NCBI GenBank assembly: GCA_947630195.1
Contig: CANRGQ010000061.1
Location: 1-6,771 of the forward strand
Origin: an uncultured Bacilli bacterium
GTDB taxonomy: Bacteria > Bacillota_I > Bacilli_A > RF39 > UBA660
DNA length: 6,771 nt
Reading direction: 5' to 3'
Shown here: positions 6,676-6,771 of the stretch, in pieces
Numbering within the stretch: position 1 is the first letter of the stretch
How the letters are laid out: every line of letters starts with the position of its first letter
Position numbers and translations under genes: made by a program
Notes under the pieces: model-generated
Database searches by the model: none
The model's input: the letters and a program-made list of their open reading frames with translations, nothing else
What the model was told of the DNA's origin: nothing

Positions 6676-6771
6676 TTTTTAAGATTTTTGTTGAGCAATT
6701 TTTAAGATTTTTGTTGAGCAATTTTTAAGATTTTTGTTGAGCAATTTTTAAGATTTTTGTTGAGCAATTTT
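6672..6771. repeat. Perfect 23-bp direct tandem repeat, running off the right edge
   Basis: Four identical, directly adjacent 23-base units begin at 6672, 6695, 6718 and 6741, each starting GCAATTTTTAAG and ending TTTTTGTTGA. Eight bases of a fifth follow from 6764 to the edge. No spacer separates the units, so it is not a CRISPR array. Each unit carries a TAA on both strands, and 23 is not a multiple of three, so every reading frame closes and it is not coding. Each has two T-tracts, nine bases apart, and the short dyad TTG-TTGAG-CAA across the unit junction. It lies just upstream of the glycosyltransferase operon promoter. The true length is unknown because the window ends inside it. Confidence 0.95.

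Noticed and set aside
6672..6771. CRISPR array
   Set aside because: The 23-base units are directly adjacent with no spacers, and no cas gene is present.
1..6771. Mycoplasma-type genetic code (UGA = Trp)
   Set aside because: The large proteins contain many Trp, stay open without reading through TGA, and the Trp codons checked are TGG; the standard bacterial code fits.

Overview
This is an AT-rich window from a low-GC Gram-positive bacterium, most likely an uncultured gut Bacillota lineage (Erysipelotrichia, RF39 or another Bacilli/Clostridia relative). Four points support this. The Shine-Dalgarno sequences are of the AGAGGTGG/AGAAGG type. A SpoVIF-like gene is present. The glycosyltransferase resembles TuaH-type cell-wall enzymes. 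The secreted protein has a Gram-positive signal peptide. The stops visible are TAA (three) and TAG (one). The codons I checked for tryptophan are TGG, and no in-frame TGA interrupts the long proteins, so the UGA=Trp code of mycoplasmas is unlikely. The lineage is an inference from gene content and composition.

Every gene reads on the minus strand, so transcription runs from high to low coordinates. At the right edge (6672-6771) a perfect 23-bp direct tandem repeat runs off the window. It abuts the promoter of a glycosyltransferase gene (5337-6605). That gene is followed, 46 bp on, by a small SpoVIF-like gene (5048-5290). After a further 66 bp comes a single-pass membrane protein with a long proline/glutamate-rich tail (4073-4981). 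A Rho-independent terminator two bases after that gene's stop (4050-4070) closes the unit. These three genes probably form one operon, possibly with an internal promoter before the third.

The rest of the window is one very large gene (112-3966) with its own extended -10 promoter. It encodes a secreted protein of 1284 residues with 45 cysteines and no recognisable cell-wall anchor. Its N-terminal region has some features of a thioester-adhesin domain. No terminator is visible after it. A consensus-like promoter and a start codon at the left edge indicate another gene running out of the window.

The common theme is the cell envelope: a sugar transferase, a membrane-anchored disordered protein and a large exported disulfide-rich protein, with a spore-related small protein among them. 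No RNA gene, insertion sequence or CRISPR array is visible, and no gene-free stretch exceeds about 170 bases.
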